Source of the DNA: Morella rubra
Lineage: Eukaryota; Streptophyta; Magnoliopsida; Fagales; Myricaceae
Assembly: GCA_003952965.2 (NCBI GenBank)
Contig: CM025850.1
Location: 7,614,125 to 7,678,124, forward strand
DNA: 64,000 nt
Direction: 5' to 3'
Shown here: positions 23,690-38,300 of the stretch, one piece after another
Position numbering within the stretch: the first letter of the stretch is position 1
Layout of the letters: each line of letters opens with the position of its first letter
The notes under the pieces: generated by a model
Told to the model about the DNA's origin: nothing
What the model saw: the letters and a program-made list of their open reading frames with translations, nothing else
The model's database searches: none
Program-made: the position numbers and the translations under genes

Positions 23690-24714
23690 TGGGGTTGTAT
23701 AATTGTATTTCAATACTAGCTCAAATAATTGAGACATGCTTTAATTTTCACCTTGGTGATGGTTTTTATGCTGTACAAAGAAACTGTTAAAGGAAAACTC
23801 TCTTTTGCATTGGAATTAGTACGACCGCCGTTAACAGTAGAAAGGCCAGGCTGCACCAAAATGAAATTCGAATTCAAACTTTCTCCCTAGTCCTATAGTT
23901 TAGGATAAGGCCGTTTTGGTCCGTACGACACGGCACATCAAGTCCCTACTCTCTGTTAACTAACGCAAGTATGGATGTATGTGTACGGTATTTCTTATTG
24001 GATAAGTTCGTATGTATAATAAGGAAATCGTTGATTTAGAACGACATGTCACATGAGCCTGCGTGTAAGCCCAACACTTCAAGCTCAATCAGCTCCGACG
24101 TGACCTCAACTTCAAAGAAAACTGTCCGGCCTATTGCTGGCGGACTTAAACCCATGCGTTATATGTCCGGAGTCTTGACCCAACTTAGGACAGACGGAAT
24201 GGCCCACCTATCTCACACTGTGGAAGCTGCAGGAAGTAGAACCTACACCTGCTGCCAAAGGACAACAAAATGACCCCGCCTCAGGTGGGAGAAACATGCA
24301 GCTGTCGACATGACATTTTCCAAAAACGAAATCCGTAATTCATTGGCAGGAAACGGACCGTGACACGGAACTTTGACAGCCCACTACTGAACTACCGCTT
24401 TATTTCTTTTTCACGCACTATTGAGCTTGGAGTTGGTCCAGATATGAAAAACAAATCCCCACTCGTCAACCCTCGACAGGCCCACCACAGGACCACGTTT
24501 TTGTCAGAGTGATAATGTTTCTGAGAATGCACAGGGCGGACCACGGACCAAAAGTACATGCAAATATGGCCTATAGGAAGGAGAAACGGTTGATTCTATT
24601 CTACTAGCAAAAGTAGGGAGGAGTTTCAACGGGGAAAAATAAAAATAAAAAATAAAGAATAAGAGCAAATAGGATCCCGTTCCCGTGGATGTGGCGAAGT
24701 TGTAAATAGGTAGG

Positions 24715-24883
24715 TGAAAATTTGTTAATATTGATAAATATATTCTCTTGTATTTTGGTCTAATACCGATTAGCAGCTGTAGATTGCTATAAAGACATCT
24801 CTCAGTCGAGGAGTTGTAGATTTGTGTGTCTCACTTATTCGTTCCTTTTTATCCTAATCAGGTGTTATGTTGGTATCGAGAAC
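24715..24883 (+). mobile_element. LTR fragment with primer-binding-like site (Copia-like fossil)
   Basis: Begins TGAAAATTTGTTAATATTG, has a TATA-like GCTATAAAGAC near 24787 and is followed at 24871 by TGGTATCGAGAAC, close to the initiator-Met tRNA primer site TGGTATCAGAGC common in plant LTR elements. No gag or pol sequence was recognised downstream, so only the end of an old element remains. Confidence 0.45.
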
Positions 24884-27034
24884 GATAAACACTGTCTTCT
24901 TATTGATCTAACGATAGATATTATCTGCTTAACATGAGACCTTGTCAAAAAGTTTTTGGAGTTATGGGTTCCATTCATGTATTAACATATATTTACTTGA
25001 TTAGTCATTACATGTGTTATTTACATTGCTGGTTTTGGTTTAAATTCTATCTAAGCATATATGTGTATGACAAGGACAAGTTCATATCTGCTTAGAGCAG
25101 CCTTCAGGTTATGGACAAGTTGGTCTGAGATAACTTCTATAGGCTGAGAGACCCTGGTTTGACTTGTTACATCAAATTTACGTGACTTACTTTGACGTGT
25201 AAAGTGAGAAGCTACACGTGTTCAATATTTATCGTGACGTTAAGTTCACCGAATACAACTAAATTAGGCTAGATCCATTCAAGCCCGATAGAGTGTTGTG
25301 AATTTTACTTGTTATCGGAAAAAAACCTTCAAGGTTTAACTGCTTATTTAAGCTTATTATATTCATCCATAAGATTATTTACAAAAAAAAAACAAAAACA
25401 AAGAATTAAAGTTCATCCAAAATTTTGGACAACAACATCGCATACACTTTTAGTTTCCGGTTATTGAAGTTCTGACACTTTGCACTTTATACTATCAGTT
25501 TCGTTATATTTCGTCTCTCAATTACTAACTGTTTATACTTTGCACCTCCAACCGTTTAATTTGGATGAAAATTGTTCTTTTTATTTAGTTAAATACGATT
25601 TTGCCCTTATAATGTTTTTATAATTATATTTTATATCTATGAAGATTTATCATTTCATTGAACCAAAATAATAATTTTTGTCTAAATTAACAATTGGAGA
25701 TATAAAGTTTAAATTATTGATAATTGAACGGTAAAATATAATGAAATTAATAGTGTGTAGCACAGAGGGTTATAATCAAAAACAAAAAATGTATTTTTTC
25801 TAAAAATAAAAGAAAAAAAAATCAAATTACCTAGTCCCCACTGTGAGAATAGAACATAGCGCTAGCGTTTGTGCGCAAAATGGCGACTGTGGAAGCAGTT
25901 GTAACCCCTAAACGGACGCCAGCGTCATCTCCCACCAGTTCTGTCTGGTTCTCTTCGGTTACGTCGATCGGGGCACGTGCCACTCTCACACTGATGATAT
26001 AACCCTCCCCCTTGGGGCCCATGTTCCAATTCAGATTCGTCAGAGACCCAACCCAGCAATAATTATTTTTTGTAAACATATCTATGGAAATTGGAACCTA
26101 TCTGGGCGCCAGACCACTCAGACCCTAATACCCAAACTACCCTCTCTTTGAACTTTTGTGTATGGGTTTCAGACAAGGGCACGGAAGGCGGAAGCAGAGC
26201 ATGCCCGTTGAAGTGTAGAGTAAGCTCAGTTTTTTTACTTCTTTTTTATTTTTATTTTTTAAAAAAAACTCGACAATTATATATTAAAAATTAATATGAC
26301 TGTGTGACAAACAAAACTCTAAAATTTTATCACTATTACAATACTTTCTCTTTTTCAATTTTTACAATTTTTTTTTTTTTTTATTAATTTTTTTATTATC
26401 TCTTTTTAATTTTTTACCAATTTTTAAATTTTGTTCTCAAAGGCTATGTAAAACAAGTACAACCCAGAACAAATAAAACCACCAGAAAAAAAAGGTAAAA
26501 CAGAAACACAGAAAATAAAAACACTAAGCACTAAGCTCAGTTTTTTTCTTGATTAGGATCAAAACTCTTCTAATATTGTTTGTATTGAAAGAAGTAAATA
26601 CGAAGACAAACAAGAACACCACATATCAAATATTATAATGTAGAAGTGTACGGATTAACTCTCATTTGTCTCCTATTACTGTTTTTTTAAATAAATCCAC
26701 CAAAAAGCTATCAAAACAAAAAAAAACAATTAAAGAATAACTCTCATTCCTTGTGGTTGGGATAGATCGAGCAGCTAAGATCTTTCATTCATAATTATGT
26801 TAAGATTGCAATACTTTAAAAAAAATTAGAGATTATATTTCTTTTAAAGAAAGTGGTGTGATATATCTAGAAAGTGAACTGTGAATTTTCCATTCAATTC
26901 TTTGCAACTTAAATTATATTATGTAGTTCAAAAAAAGATAAATATGATTAAAAAATAAAATTTATTTAAAAATTTATAAAAGTAATATTAAATTGAGTAA
27001 AATTCATTTGTTGTATTTATTTTAAAAAAATTTA

Positions 27035-27190
27035 AAGCATTTGATTTTAAAATTTTAGTAAAATTTTGTGATGTTGTTAAAAATGAAGGACTGTTGAAAT
27101 GAGTGAATTAGTGATAATAATAAAAGTAAAATTTTTAAATGTATTAGATAAAAATAAAATTTTGGTTAAAATCGTAAAACCAAACGCCTT
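27035..27190. mobile_element. MITE of the GTTTGGTT type
   Basis: The left end AAAGCATTTGATTTTAAAAT and the reverse complement of the right end, AAGGCGTTTGGTTTTACGAT, agree well for over 30 bp. About 156 bp, non-coding. Confidence 0.65.
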
Positions 27191-28210
27191 GTTATACGGT
27201 AACTCAGACAGAATACGGTAGACTATCCTCGTCCGATTCTTCACTGGTAAGCGGGTCACCGGGCTGCTGCGGTGAATTCTCTGCAAGTGGGGGGACTCTA
27301 TTGTCTATGCGGAAATTGGGTGTCGGAGCTATCAAAGGATGGGTGTCCAAAATGTCCACAAAATGATGTCAGACAGAACAGAACTCGAAAATAAATCTAA
27401 ATAGAATAGAAGACTCAAGAGAGATATTGCCCATGAAAGTGGAATGAAAGAGAAAATACGCAGAAAGAGAGAGAAGGAAAGGAGAAAAAAGAAAGAGAGA
27501 GAAGGACGGGTTGCTGAGGTCTGACACAGCCACCACCCATTGACGACTGCCGCGACACCGTTCCTTAGACTGCTGATTGGCCGCTTCGCTCTGATCCTCC
27601 CTTCCCGATTGATCATCTGTCCTTCACTGATCTTTTCTAAGCCCATATATCGCTCTTTTACTTCTCCTGTTCTTCGGGGGTGCTTATTCTTTTGGGTCAG
27701 GATGATTGGGTCTGTCAAACTGTGGGCGGAAAGATTTGATCACCGTTTATAAGACTCAGGTAGAGTTTTTGATCAAATTTGTGTTTTAGCTGTTGTGTGC
27801 CTCTCTCATGTATATATAGCTGCATGCTCTGATCAAAGCAGTGGGCTGGGTTTGGGACTTTATTCTTACCCCATTTTCATCGTCTGGGTTGGTAAGAGCT
27901 GGGACTGAATTTCACAGTAAGACTACTGCACACCAAATCCAATTACCTGAGATCTCCGTTACCCCCCAGATTAAGACCTTTCCTCGCAGGACTTTATCCA
28001 CGTGCTCACTCCTTTCTCCAGATAGCAGAAAAAGCAGCCCTTTCCCTTCTGACTCTCTACCTTCTTTACTAGAGAGAGAAAGGGGCAGGATTGGGAAAAT
28101 CTGGGGGGATTTTGTTGGGTTTTACCATGAAGAGATTGAGTCATTGATTTTCATCTAATAGGTCAAGAACCTTAGTTTTGTGGCGGGTAGGTATGTGGGA
28201 ACGAGAAGAT

Positions 28211-28218
28211 TGCATGCA
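28211..28218. promoter_or_regulatory. RY-type palindrome TGCATGCA upstream of the first Dof gene
   Basis: TGCATGCA lies 241 bp before the Dof start codon. It contains CATGCA, the site of LEC2/FUS3/ABI3 B3 domains. Such an 8-mer can also arise by chance. Confidence 0.35.
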
Positions 28219-28451
28219 CAAGCTGGTAACGATGGCCGTTAGTTTTTGCACTGTAGATTCTCAAAGCCTAGAGACAGACACGTTGTTGAGTTTCCAAAAC
28301 TGAAACGCTCCAAATTGATTCCTCCCCCAAAACCTGCATGAGCACCAAAAACCAAAACCCCTCACAACTCTCCCTTGATATATAGGCCAAACTTATAGAA
28401 GAAGAATCACATCCTCGTAAAGGAAAGCAAAATAGATTAAGAGTCTCAAAG

Positions 28452-29369
28452 ATGGAGCAAGAGAAAGACGGAGGAGGGTCAGAAGACATGAAACAACAAC
28501 ATCAAGACCGGAGACTGAAGCCTATGCAAGCTGAGAATCCACAGCAGCATCTTCAACCTCAGAAATGCCCTCGCTGTGAGTCTCTCAACACCAAGTTTTG
28601 CTATTACAACAACTATAGCCTGTCTCAGCCGCGTTACTTCTGCAAGGCATGTAGAAGGTACTGGACGCAAGGAGGGACCCTCAGAAACGTCCCCGTTGGC
28701 GGCGGTTGTAGAAAAGGAAAGCGTGCCAAAACCGCCTCATCTTCCGGCGAGAATTCACGGTCTCAGCAGCCACAACAACCACAGCAAGTAGAGCGAAGTT
28801 TGGCAAACCCACCTGCTATAATCCCCTCTAATCCAGTAATGGCAACTAGTCCAACTCTGAGAACCACGGAACCTGGTCATTTGCCTTCACCTTCCGCAGC
28901 ATCGATCCCGTCAATTGCGCCATACTATACGGGAGGTGGGTATTTGTCCTCTTTGGCTGCAATTCAATCTTTGAATCAGTCGCATTCTTTCAGTCCAGCT
29001 CTCAATGTTGGGGGTGATTTGGGGGGTTCTTCAAATTTGGATCTGCTACAAGGGTTTGCTGTACCTTCTTTTGGGTCGCAACCGCAGCAGCGGCAAATTC
29101 AGCAAACTCCACTCTTTCAAATGGGTAACAGGGATAGAAGCATGGAATCTCTCTACCCAACGGAAGACACTTTGATTCCATCAAGCAGGCTTACCATGTC
29201 TTCTCAGCACGATTGGCATCAGAGTTTTATGAACAACACTAATCCCGCCCACTCTGCGGCCGCTTTGTGGAGTATTAGCACCACTGCCGCCACTACTAGT
29301 AACACTAACAGCAATAACAACGCCGGTTCTCAGTGGCCTGATCTGCCAGGATTTGGTCCTCCTCCGTGA
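28452..29369 (+). CDS. Dof-type zinc-finger transcription factor (single exon)
   Basis: Plant-specific DNA-binding protein expected to bind AAAG cores in promoters; nuclear. 305 residues, one exon, ATG at 28452. The Dof domain spans about residues 38-90 with zinc ligands C39, C42, C64 and C67 in the CX2CX21CX2C pattern, and the signature [20 protein letters not shown] basic stretch after the finger (RKGKRAK) may serve nuclear import. The rest is rich in Ser, Gln and Asn and ends [12 protein letters not shown]. It faces the second Dof gene, but the two differ outside the finger and in intron content, so they are not recent tandem copies. In Arabidopsis a Dof gene (Dof1.4) is the neighbour of LEC2 and DEG15. 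I cannot tell which of the two is its counterpart. Confidence 0.93.
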   Translation: MEQEKDGGGSEDMKQQHQDRRLKPMQAENPQQHLQPQKCPRCESLNTKFCYYNNYSLSQPRYFCKACRRYWTQGGTLRNVPVGGGCRKGKRAKTASSSGENSRSQQPQQPQQVERSLANPPAIIPSNPVMATSPTLRTTEPGHLPSPSAASIPSIAPYYTGGGYLSSLAAIQSLNQSHSFSPALNVGGDLGGSSNLDLLQGFAVPSFGSQPQQRQIQQTPLFQMGNRDRSMESLYPTEDTLIPSSRLTMSSQHDWHQSFMNNTNPAHSAAALWSISTTAATTSNTNSNNNAGSQWPDLPGFGPPP

Positions 29370-32300
29370 CCTTCTTCCGCCAGTCTCGAACCCTCAAGCT
29401 CCAAATTAAGATCAAACAGCTGCATAATTCAAGGAATTTCTTAGTTTTTTTTTTATTACCCAAAAAAGAAGCAGCAGCCAACGAAACCTCTATCCCTTTA
29501 CCCATTTTGTATTGCTTGGTTTACTTTGGGTGGTTAAGAATGATTCGGTTTATCATAGAACAAAGAGTGGTAAGAGTTTTCATTGTAAATGAAGTAATAG
29601 CGGCATTTGCTTTGTCCTTTATATTATAGAGAATTTCAGGGTTGGGTTAGTTTGTTTTGAACTTCATAAGCTGATTACAGTTAATCCTATGAGGTATATG
29701 TTTGTGGTTTTTTTTTTTTTTTTTTTTACCTGGGCCTAAATGGTTGTGCTATTTGTTTGGTTGCTACTTTCCTGCTTTTTTGTGCGTATCTGCATAAACT
29801 TATTCTTGAAAGACTGTCGTAGTTCATTAATTAGTATGTATATCTGTGATTAAGAAAAAGAAAGGTCAAATGGAGGGAATGAATAGTTGAAGGGGGGGTT
29901 GCATGCAAGGACGGGGCCGCAAGCTTATCTATTGTCTTTGCAGAAAAGTTGATGGACAAGATGGTTCGTTTTTCGGTGCATGCATGTGGGCAACTGAATC
30001 GAAACGCTTTGTTAGTCCTTCACTTTAGCAGTTCCAAATGCTTAATGCGTCCGCTTTGCAGTCCCAGATGCTAATGCTTTTATCCCATAACATCCTTTTG
30101 TACGTCAAGGACATTATAGCATGCACGCACTGGAGCCGCATGATCTTCATCAATTAAAAACTATGATCCAAGAGAGAGAGCTAGAAATTTAAGTCCCACA
30201 TTGAAACTGGACCCTCTCTCTTCTTTCCTTGTAGCCAATTCTCCTTCTACTTCTCTTCCCCTTCGTGATCCCAATTTGTCGTGAGACTCGTGACCCACGC
30301 TTGCATCATGTACTCCCAGTGACAAGTCCAAAGTTGGAGGATAGGGACCAAATTTGAGTACGCCTCCTCGAACTGTATGATTAATTTATTTTTTACCCAT
30401 TAAAATTAAAAATAAATTTTATTTTTTTTAATAAAGAAATTCAAGTATTTATTTACGTGCACCAAATTTGAATTGATTTAATTCAGCATTTGCACAAACT
30501 GAATTTAATGCCTTTGACAAATTCCCAAAATATTCACCGATTAACGGACAAATTCTTTATTTAAGTTACAAATTTTTTGCATAAGTAGTGATTTGAATTT
30601 TGTGAGTCCAACCCACTCTCACTTTAGCTATCCATTAAGTGTGTTAACTTTTTTTTTTCGTACTAAATTGTTGCTTAATTATTATTTAAATCAATCAAAT
30701 AATGAACCTTTTTTGTATAAATCTATAAAACTCCTATTTACCGGTACTTATATGGTTGAACTTTCAAATCTAAAGCATGAATCTATTTGCGAAAGTTGTT
30801 AGTCCGTGGTCATTAAATGTAAATTTCATTTCCAATTAGTAGGAAGACATCTTTGGAAATTATAAGTCATCTGCGAAAGTACTGTTGAAATTCTTTACTT
30901 TAAACGAAAAAACTAAAGGAATTAAATGTACTGTAGATATTGTGCGGGGGCTGATTGCTCTAATCCTGTCCTTTTTCAAAAATCAGATCAATAATTTACT
31001 GTAAATGCCATGTGTTCGTAAATAATTTCCGCAAATTCCCAAAACCTCTTTTTCAATTTGATTCGGTCGGGGGTTGATGGCTCTAATCCACAAAATGACC
31101 TATAAGCACTGCCCCAACCCACCCCAACTAAACATCCCAAATTCGGAACACAGCCTAACTTTATTCTATATATGACCACCCCAAACCAAGCCACTAACTC
31201 ACCAACTCGCTGCCTGCAACAGTGGAAAAGGTATGAGAAAGATTTACAGAAAAACAATTAAAAAGAAAATGTTTATGGAACGCTCGTGTGGGTTCTACGA
31301 ATTACACATTTCGTAGCAAACAAACAAAAATGTATTACGCACAAATTATCTTCAATTAATGATGGTATCTTACTGTAGCTTCGGACACCAACTCCAGCTT
31401 CAATCATAATGTTCTCTGACTACACTTTTGGTTGAAGAGAGGCATGCACGGTGCTGTAACTGAAGTTCCACTTTGATTATGCCGTAAGCTGATAAAAGTA
31501 GAACCTTTTCTTTGTGAATGTTTGCTCTTCTTTAATGATGCAGGGAGCTGATTCTACGAGAAACTTTCTCTTTGAGAAATTCCGGTCAAATTGATATGAT
31601 GGAAAGGTGACGATATTTACTGCGTTCTCGATTACTCTTGTTAACAAAGTTCATCCCCCCGCGCGCAGGGTTTGGAAAAGGTTTTTTTTTTTTTTCCTTT
31701 TCTCGTCCACCAAAAGATGATTCGGAGTTGGGAGACTGGACTTCTTCGATAAGAATCTTTCTTTGAGTGGGCTGGTGAATAGCGGCTGCAGGAGTAGTTT
31801 AATTGAATTTGAGTTGTTGGCGGAACCTTCAATCTATTTTACACGCCTTTCCTCCTAAGCTATGTTGCAGACGTCCTTGTGCCCTTCGAATTGAGTTGGT
31901 GACAAGTGCATGGAGGAACAATCCAGTGTCTAGCTTTACCACCACATATACATGTTCATGATTTCGATATGTGGGACCCTTATTCCTTCTTTCGAAAATA
32001 TTGCTCAAGTGACTGTCCCACTTTCCATCAAACATCCCATCGGTATGGGAGGGAAGGACCCACTGCACCATCATTTGGTCAGTGGGTTTTGCAGTTCTAA
32101 CCCTGCCGGGACAAATTGGTTCCTTGGACTAGCCCCTTCTGTGTGATCATTGGGCGAACGTGGAATAGTTTGCCACCTCATGCAAGAATAGTCTCATTTT
32201 ATACTGAAAGGTTAGTATAGTGGAATTGTGGGGTAGTGTTTTAGAACGATTACGAAGCCAGGTACTCTTTTGATTACATACTAGTCAAGCTTCCCTAGCT

Positions 32301-35300
32301 TTAATCTAAAACCCGATGACTCAGCCAATAGTTCAATTAATACTATTTACTAATTCACTAGTTTTAAAGTTAAGAATTTGAGTAAGGGCATAAGTTGAAA
32401 TCGCTTGCGAAAATAAAGTCTGACTTTAAATTTAGCAGATAGTTAGGAAGTTGAAACTTATTGTGATCAAACTTCCTTAGAAATGTCTTCCATCAAATAT
32501 TGAGTTGAAACCTTCAAAAAATGATAAAAAAATTATATGTTACTCTAATTTTCACAAGAAATCTCCCAAGAGAATTGATAAAATACTCATACTCATTTAA
32601 GAATCAACTGAATTTGGATAAGTGAATCACAAGTGTAATTTGATAACAACAGAGATGAGCCAGATTTGTAGACTTTAATGCTCGGCTTATAATCTCAGTC
32701 ACCATAGAAGTAAATTTATGGCCATCATCCGGCCCCTCCTGAAGAGAGAAGCCCCAACTAATGTGTCTGCCATTTCAATCTTCACTGTCGGATCACACAT
32801 TCAAGGTGATTGTGAAGATCTTCGTTGCAAATTAAAATATGATCCCCAAACGGTAAAAAGAAAAAGAAACGAGAAAAGGTAACTCAGACCAAATTTATCA
32901 ACCTTAAACAAAACATATATTTTGAACAATGGTGACTCAGCCCACCAATTGCTCGACATTTGTTCCACTACCATAATAAACTATTGAGAAACAGATTACA
33001 CTCGTAGGTAAGAGGTCTACATCAGCGGAGTTCAGAAACTCATTACGACTATTGAAGCCAATTTTCAGCTGAAAGGGGGTGCTCGTATTTCAATCCTTGG
33101 CTTTGGGGTCTTCGTTCACTCATTTAGTTCTTAGAAGCTGAGAGCATCTTAACGACATTTACATGACAGGATGATTACAGTCATGATTAGAGCAACAAAG
33201 TACCATTCTTGAACCCCATGCATTAGAAGAGGGTGTAAGAGAAACGATTGTGCTGCAGCATTGGAAGAATTAGTGGATTTCCTAAGGAGAATCCTTTGTG
33301 AAGCTAGCTTACATGAGTTGTTGCAATTGTCCAACTATCGGTGAGGAGGCTCCCACTTTCGCTGTCATATACCATCAACTTTCAAACAAAATATAACAAA
33401 GATCTATATATTGAAAAACAAGTAGTTTGTTGAATAAGAAATGGAAAAGAGAGGAGGAAAACACGACAATCGTACGTGTACGTGTGTCTATTTGAGAGAG
33501 AGAGAGAGAGAGATCCCAGCGGGTTTCAAGGTAGGATTGACTTGTAATGTCAATAGGGGATGGGGCCTGTCAAACATTCGCGGTCTTGGTGGTTGCTTGT
33601 GAGCAAAGGGTTGACGCCATTGTCTGAGAAAAAGACACTTCCACATGCCTTTGCCTCGGACCTTATTCTTGAATTTGCGAGGCAAGGGAGAGGCAAGGGA
33701 GAGTGTTTGCTAGCTAGGATATGTGTCGTCACCATCCAAATTATTTAAATTCCGTATAACTGCTCATGTCTGGCCCAATTTTTTCTCGTGTAGGGTGACT
33801 TGTCGTCTTCTATTTGGCTCATCAACAATCATTCAGCCAAGTGTTCCAATATAAAAACAATAAATAATTAATAAAGTTTGTAATGTATTTGGTGGGGCGT
33901 TCAAGAACATTAGGACTAAGATTACTTGAGCATGTGTCTGTCTTCATTAATGATGTCTTTAATCGTTTTTTAATTGACTGTCGTTTTCAAGGCCGGGTCC
34001 GTGGCCAAAATTAATTAGCTTAATGGAGTAGAGTTTCCATTACTCTATCTCCCACCATCATGCTTGTAGATCATGAAAATGGCTTGTAAGAGATCATGAA
34101 TTGCATTTCAAAAGTCAAGAGAAAAAGATAAACGCATATCTATATATATATATTGACCTTTGAATTAGTTCGTTATAAGAGAAGTGATCAGAACCCTGGG
34201 CAAAGGTGCAGATATATTCCAAGCTAATGGAAATTAAAGCTAAGTGCCAAGAAAGTCAACTGGAAAGAAAAAGAGGGAATGGGAATGTCGGTGGTGGAGG
34301 GAATTTTATGGGTCGAACTTTCTAAATGCCTCCCGAATACTTTACAATAATTCTCTTTGTGAACTCATCCGTCCAAATGCCTGTCTAGCCATTCATTGGC
34401 AGAGGCTATTGCAGATTATGTTTTCGAAAGACAGATTTTTGTTTTTTTCCTGGAGCTTATACGAGAGTTGGTTTAACTGCCCTAACCATGGCAGAATACT
34501 TTCTGCTTCAAGTTGTAGGCCCTTGAAGCCCATATTAACTGCTAGTTTTTCGTTTTGCCCCGAGAGTCAGCCGTACCTTGTTCAGACCTTCATCATCAAC
34601 AATTACACAAATGTCTCTAGCAACTAATATGTTCCAGTGTGTTCAACTGGCTTGGGCCCAATGCATATAGATCGCCCAATGACTCAGAAAAATGAGCACA
34701 AACCATCAGTACTAATTCCTCTCTCACCCGTACAACTATTATCTCTTCTGCTGTACGAGTTGTCTCAAGAAATCTCCAAGCAAGCTGCTTTTGATGAGAT
34801 CTCTCAACCATTTGCAATTCCAGCATCTTTTTTCGAATGAGCCAAATTCCACTTTTCAAGGAGAAAGAGAATACAAATAAGAGAAGGCAAATGGAAGGGA
34901 AGAAGTGTTGAGAGCATCTTCTAGTTTGGAATCTAAAGAGGCAAGAGAGCGGAAAGAAACTATTCATTAATCTTCTCAGAAATTAGGTGGTGGTGGTGGC
35001 GTGGTGGCTTTTGAAACGTGGCTAAACGTACTCGATTAGTTTAGCTATGGTGGTGTGGCACTTTCACGATGGGTCGCATGCCCACTTTTTTCATTCTCTA
35101 TTTATATATCTCCTCCCATGGTATATTTTGCACTATGCTAGTACTATTAATTATCGCAGTTTTCTATTGAATAAGTTAATATGTTTTGTCCTCGGACCCC
35201 AGTAATTTGTGGTGTTAAATTACTCAATAAATGGCTAGATTCCTTCAGCAACAACTTTAAGATCATCACGAGGGCTGTCTTAGTGAGTTGAAATCACACG

Positions 35301-38300
35301 TAACGGGAAATGAGGAAATGATGGTGTTCGGCTATTATGATGTTTAAGTTGATAGTGACTCCCAGATGGGTAATTGGCGATGTGGGTAATGGAAAAGTAA
35401 TGGTGATTTCCACGAAGATTTGTGCTCTTTGCGTACTGCTCGTCTTCATGTACAGATCAAGTAGTATAATATCGCACGCAATCCTCCTGCTGTCCTGCAT
35501 GGTATAGAGCATGCACTACTTCTAACTCAAGCTCGACATATATATATATACTGCAACAGTATCCTCGCCCCAGACGTCTGTATAAATATACGTTGCTGAT
35601 ACACACTAGTCTCGATTTTTCCTCATCCAATCCCTTTATCGTCTATGATACGTCTCCGATCCCTCTTTCAATTAGCTAGCTAGACAACTAGATATCCTAT
35701 TCTTCTTTCCTGTGTACTTATTTGGTTAGTCGTAACTCGTAAACAACTAGGACAAGCCATAGATGAGTACGTATATCGGGATCGCCGTGATAATTGACAA
35801 TCACTTTCGGAAATTTACAGCTGATATTTACAGCTCCGAACTTACCCAACTGTAACAGAAGCTTTGTTCTTAAGAGAAAAAGAAAGATCATTGAATCTGC
35901 AGACAAGTGGTTTGTCATGGACCAGTAAGTACTGCAACAACAAATTAACCCACTCAAAGCTAGATTTTCTGTTCGAAGGTCTGAACATAATAAAAGAAGA
36001 ATTGGGTAAATTCGAATGATATGAAGGAAGACCTAAGCCTGATAGGATGAGAATACAATTGGTCATGGTAGCAGATGGTGAAGCTTAATTACATGCCAGG
36101 GGACATTGATGCTACATTTGACTCTGAAGGTTGCAGCATTAATTGTGGTGTCATGATCGAGAGATTATTGGGGATATTCGCACTGACCCATGGAAGAATG
36201 CGGCCCGTTCCACTTATTGCAGACACTACACTGCTGCTCATCCAGTCAATATATTTCCTACCAACCACTACCAAACATCATTCTTATTAGTTGAGAATTT
36301 GACGTACATAATAAAATTAATAGCAATATCCAGAAGAGGAGTTAGGGTAGCTGGAGTAGTAGTAGAACAGGATAATGATCAGAGAGATATAGTACTACTA
36401 ACCATCTTGATATATATATGAGCCTTTATTCTTATTTCACATTCCTTCATTTCCTTCACTTCAACTAGCGCTAGCTTTGCCGACTATTAGACGCCTATCC
36501 AACCATATCGGCAAGGCCTTGCTATGATCTTTCATTAGTTAAGCATCTACCAGCACCTAATGCCATTAAGTGTACTACATATTCTTGACAAGAGTATTAT
36601 TACCAATGTTTCCCTTTGTTCTACCCTTGAAGAAAGCTACCTCCAATAGCGCATGCACCTAGTACCACTTCACCCGTAGCATCCAACACCGCCTGGTACA
36701 ATTTTCAAAGTTCCTATACTAATATTAGGTCCTCCTGGATCTGAGGTAGTTTAAATTTCTTCCTTGCAAGCTGCATTTGGAAGTCCTGAAGACTCCATTT
36801 CTTAAGTCCCTTGAACTTCCCCAGTGGGCAGGCAGCAATTAATATATAAGGCCAGCTAGAGGCCAATATTAAGCCTAGAAGAATATTCACACAGGACGTA
36901 ACCTGCAGGTTCACAATTATGCCGCACGTCACCTAGGTTTTGAAATTGTGACACACCTAGCTATATATTGGGGCAATCGCTACGAATACTTTGTCTATAC
37001 AGGTGGTCATACAAGCTAAAGTAGTAGAACAACAAAGTGACTGATGAAGATTGAATGAGCAGCTGTAGGAGGGGTGCACTACCACAAAACTAGCGCAAAA
37101 GAAAGTAGCAGGTTATCTCTATGCATGGCACCAAATTAAGACTCAAACTCGCGTTCTACTCCTACCAGGGTAATGACAAGGGTGGCGTTTGTTTTTCCAA
37201 TATTTCAGAGTATCAAAATTTTAAAGTGTCAAAATTTCGAGTAAACTAAACACACTTCAAAATTTTCAACATCTATACTAACACACTCCAAAATTTTTAC
37301 AACTTTTCGCAAACCTCAATAAACTTCGGTATCCAAAAGATTTTTAAAATTTTAAGAATATTTTGAAATTTTGGTAAACAAACACCACCACAGAAATGGA
37401 GGTTCTCTCTCTCTCCCCGCTTTCTCCCTTTTCTCTTTGCGCAGCAGATATACTACTACGTCTAGAAATGTACTTGATTCCACCCTGACCCTGTTCTCAT
37501 GTTTTTACAAGACGCATTCGTCTCCACTTGCATCCTCAACGATCGACCAGTCCCCCTCCCCGGCCCGCCCCTCTTCAAATCTCTGAATGTACGATACTAG
37601 AATGTATCGACACTGAAGAATAATATTATCACTAGAGATCGCGTGGTGAATCCAAGTACTTATATAAGTTGACTACAATTCGGTCTAGCTTTTTATGAGG
37701 CATCGAAGAAAACTAAAATCGACAATCAACCCACCCACCCCCTCTTGCTCTTGTCAGTGTACAGAACAGACAGAACCATCAGGTCTGATATAATCACTTT
37801 TCGTAGGCTGGAAAGCGACTCTCATTGCATCCTCAACATCTCTCGCACATGCATAATCTCGCTAATACATATATAATCCATCTAACCAGAAAGCAATTTT
37901 TTTCCCCTGACAGTACAGTCTACAGAATGTTCAGTCTGCATTGTGATTTGAAAATATCAGCCTTTGTTCTCAAAAGCACAGTTCCATACCAATAACATCA
38001 AAACAAGAAAGTAAAACAAGTTATACCCAATGCCAAGCACATAAACTAACTAGGCCACATTGAAACTACAAATCTCCCTCTCTTACTATACCATTATACC
38101 CCACCCTTCCCCATAAAAACTCAAAAAGAATACAAAAGGTACAATTAAATAAAAAATTATTAGTTCCTCAGCTGATCTTCAAATTTCAATGAGGACTACA
38201 ACATATACCCCCAACCCACCAAGTAACAAATACAACAGAACAAAAGGACATGGTCTGTAGTGATGGTCATGCATATGTACATACAAAATAAAGACCAACT

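Larger units (their letters stand above)
23690..28451. other. Intergenic between LEA and the first Dof gene
   Basis: Holds a possible LTR fossil at 24715-24883, a GTTTGGTT MITE at 27035-27190 and the 5' region of the Dof gene with CT-rich leader sequence (about 27.4-28.4 kb). Open frames such as 25831-26079 (minus) and 27332-27718 (minus) show no known domain and the latter is low-complexity. No gene was found. Confidence 0.5.

Noticed and set aside
22970-23737. Long minus-strand open frame of 255 codons opposite the LEA gene
   Set aside because: It is the antisense of an 11-residue repeat gene with biased codons, has Leu/Cys-rich repetitive content, and starts without support. The plus-strand LEA frame explains it.
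34617-34967. Minus-strand ATG frame of 116 codons with a hydrophobic start
   Set aside because: No domain, no promoter or splice context, and composition like its AT-rich surroundings. Treated as chance.
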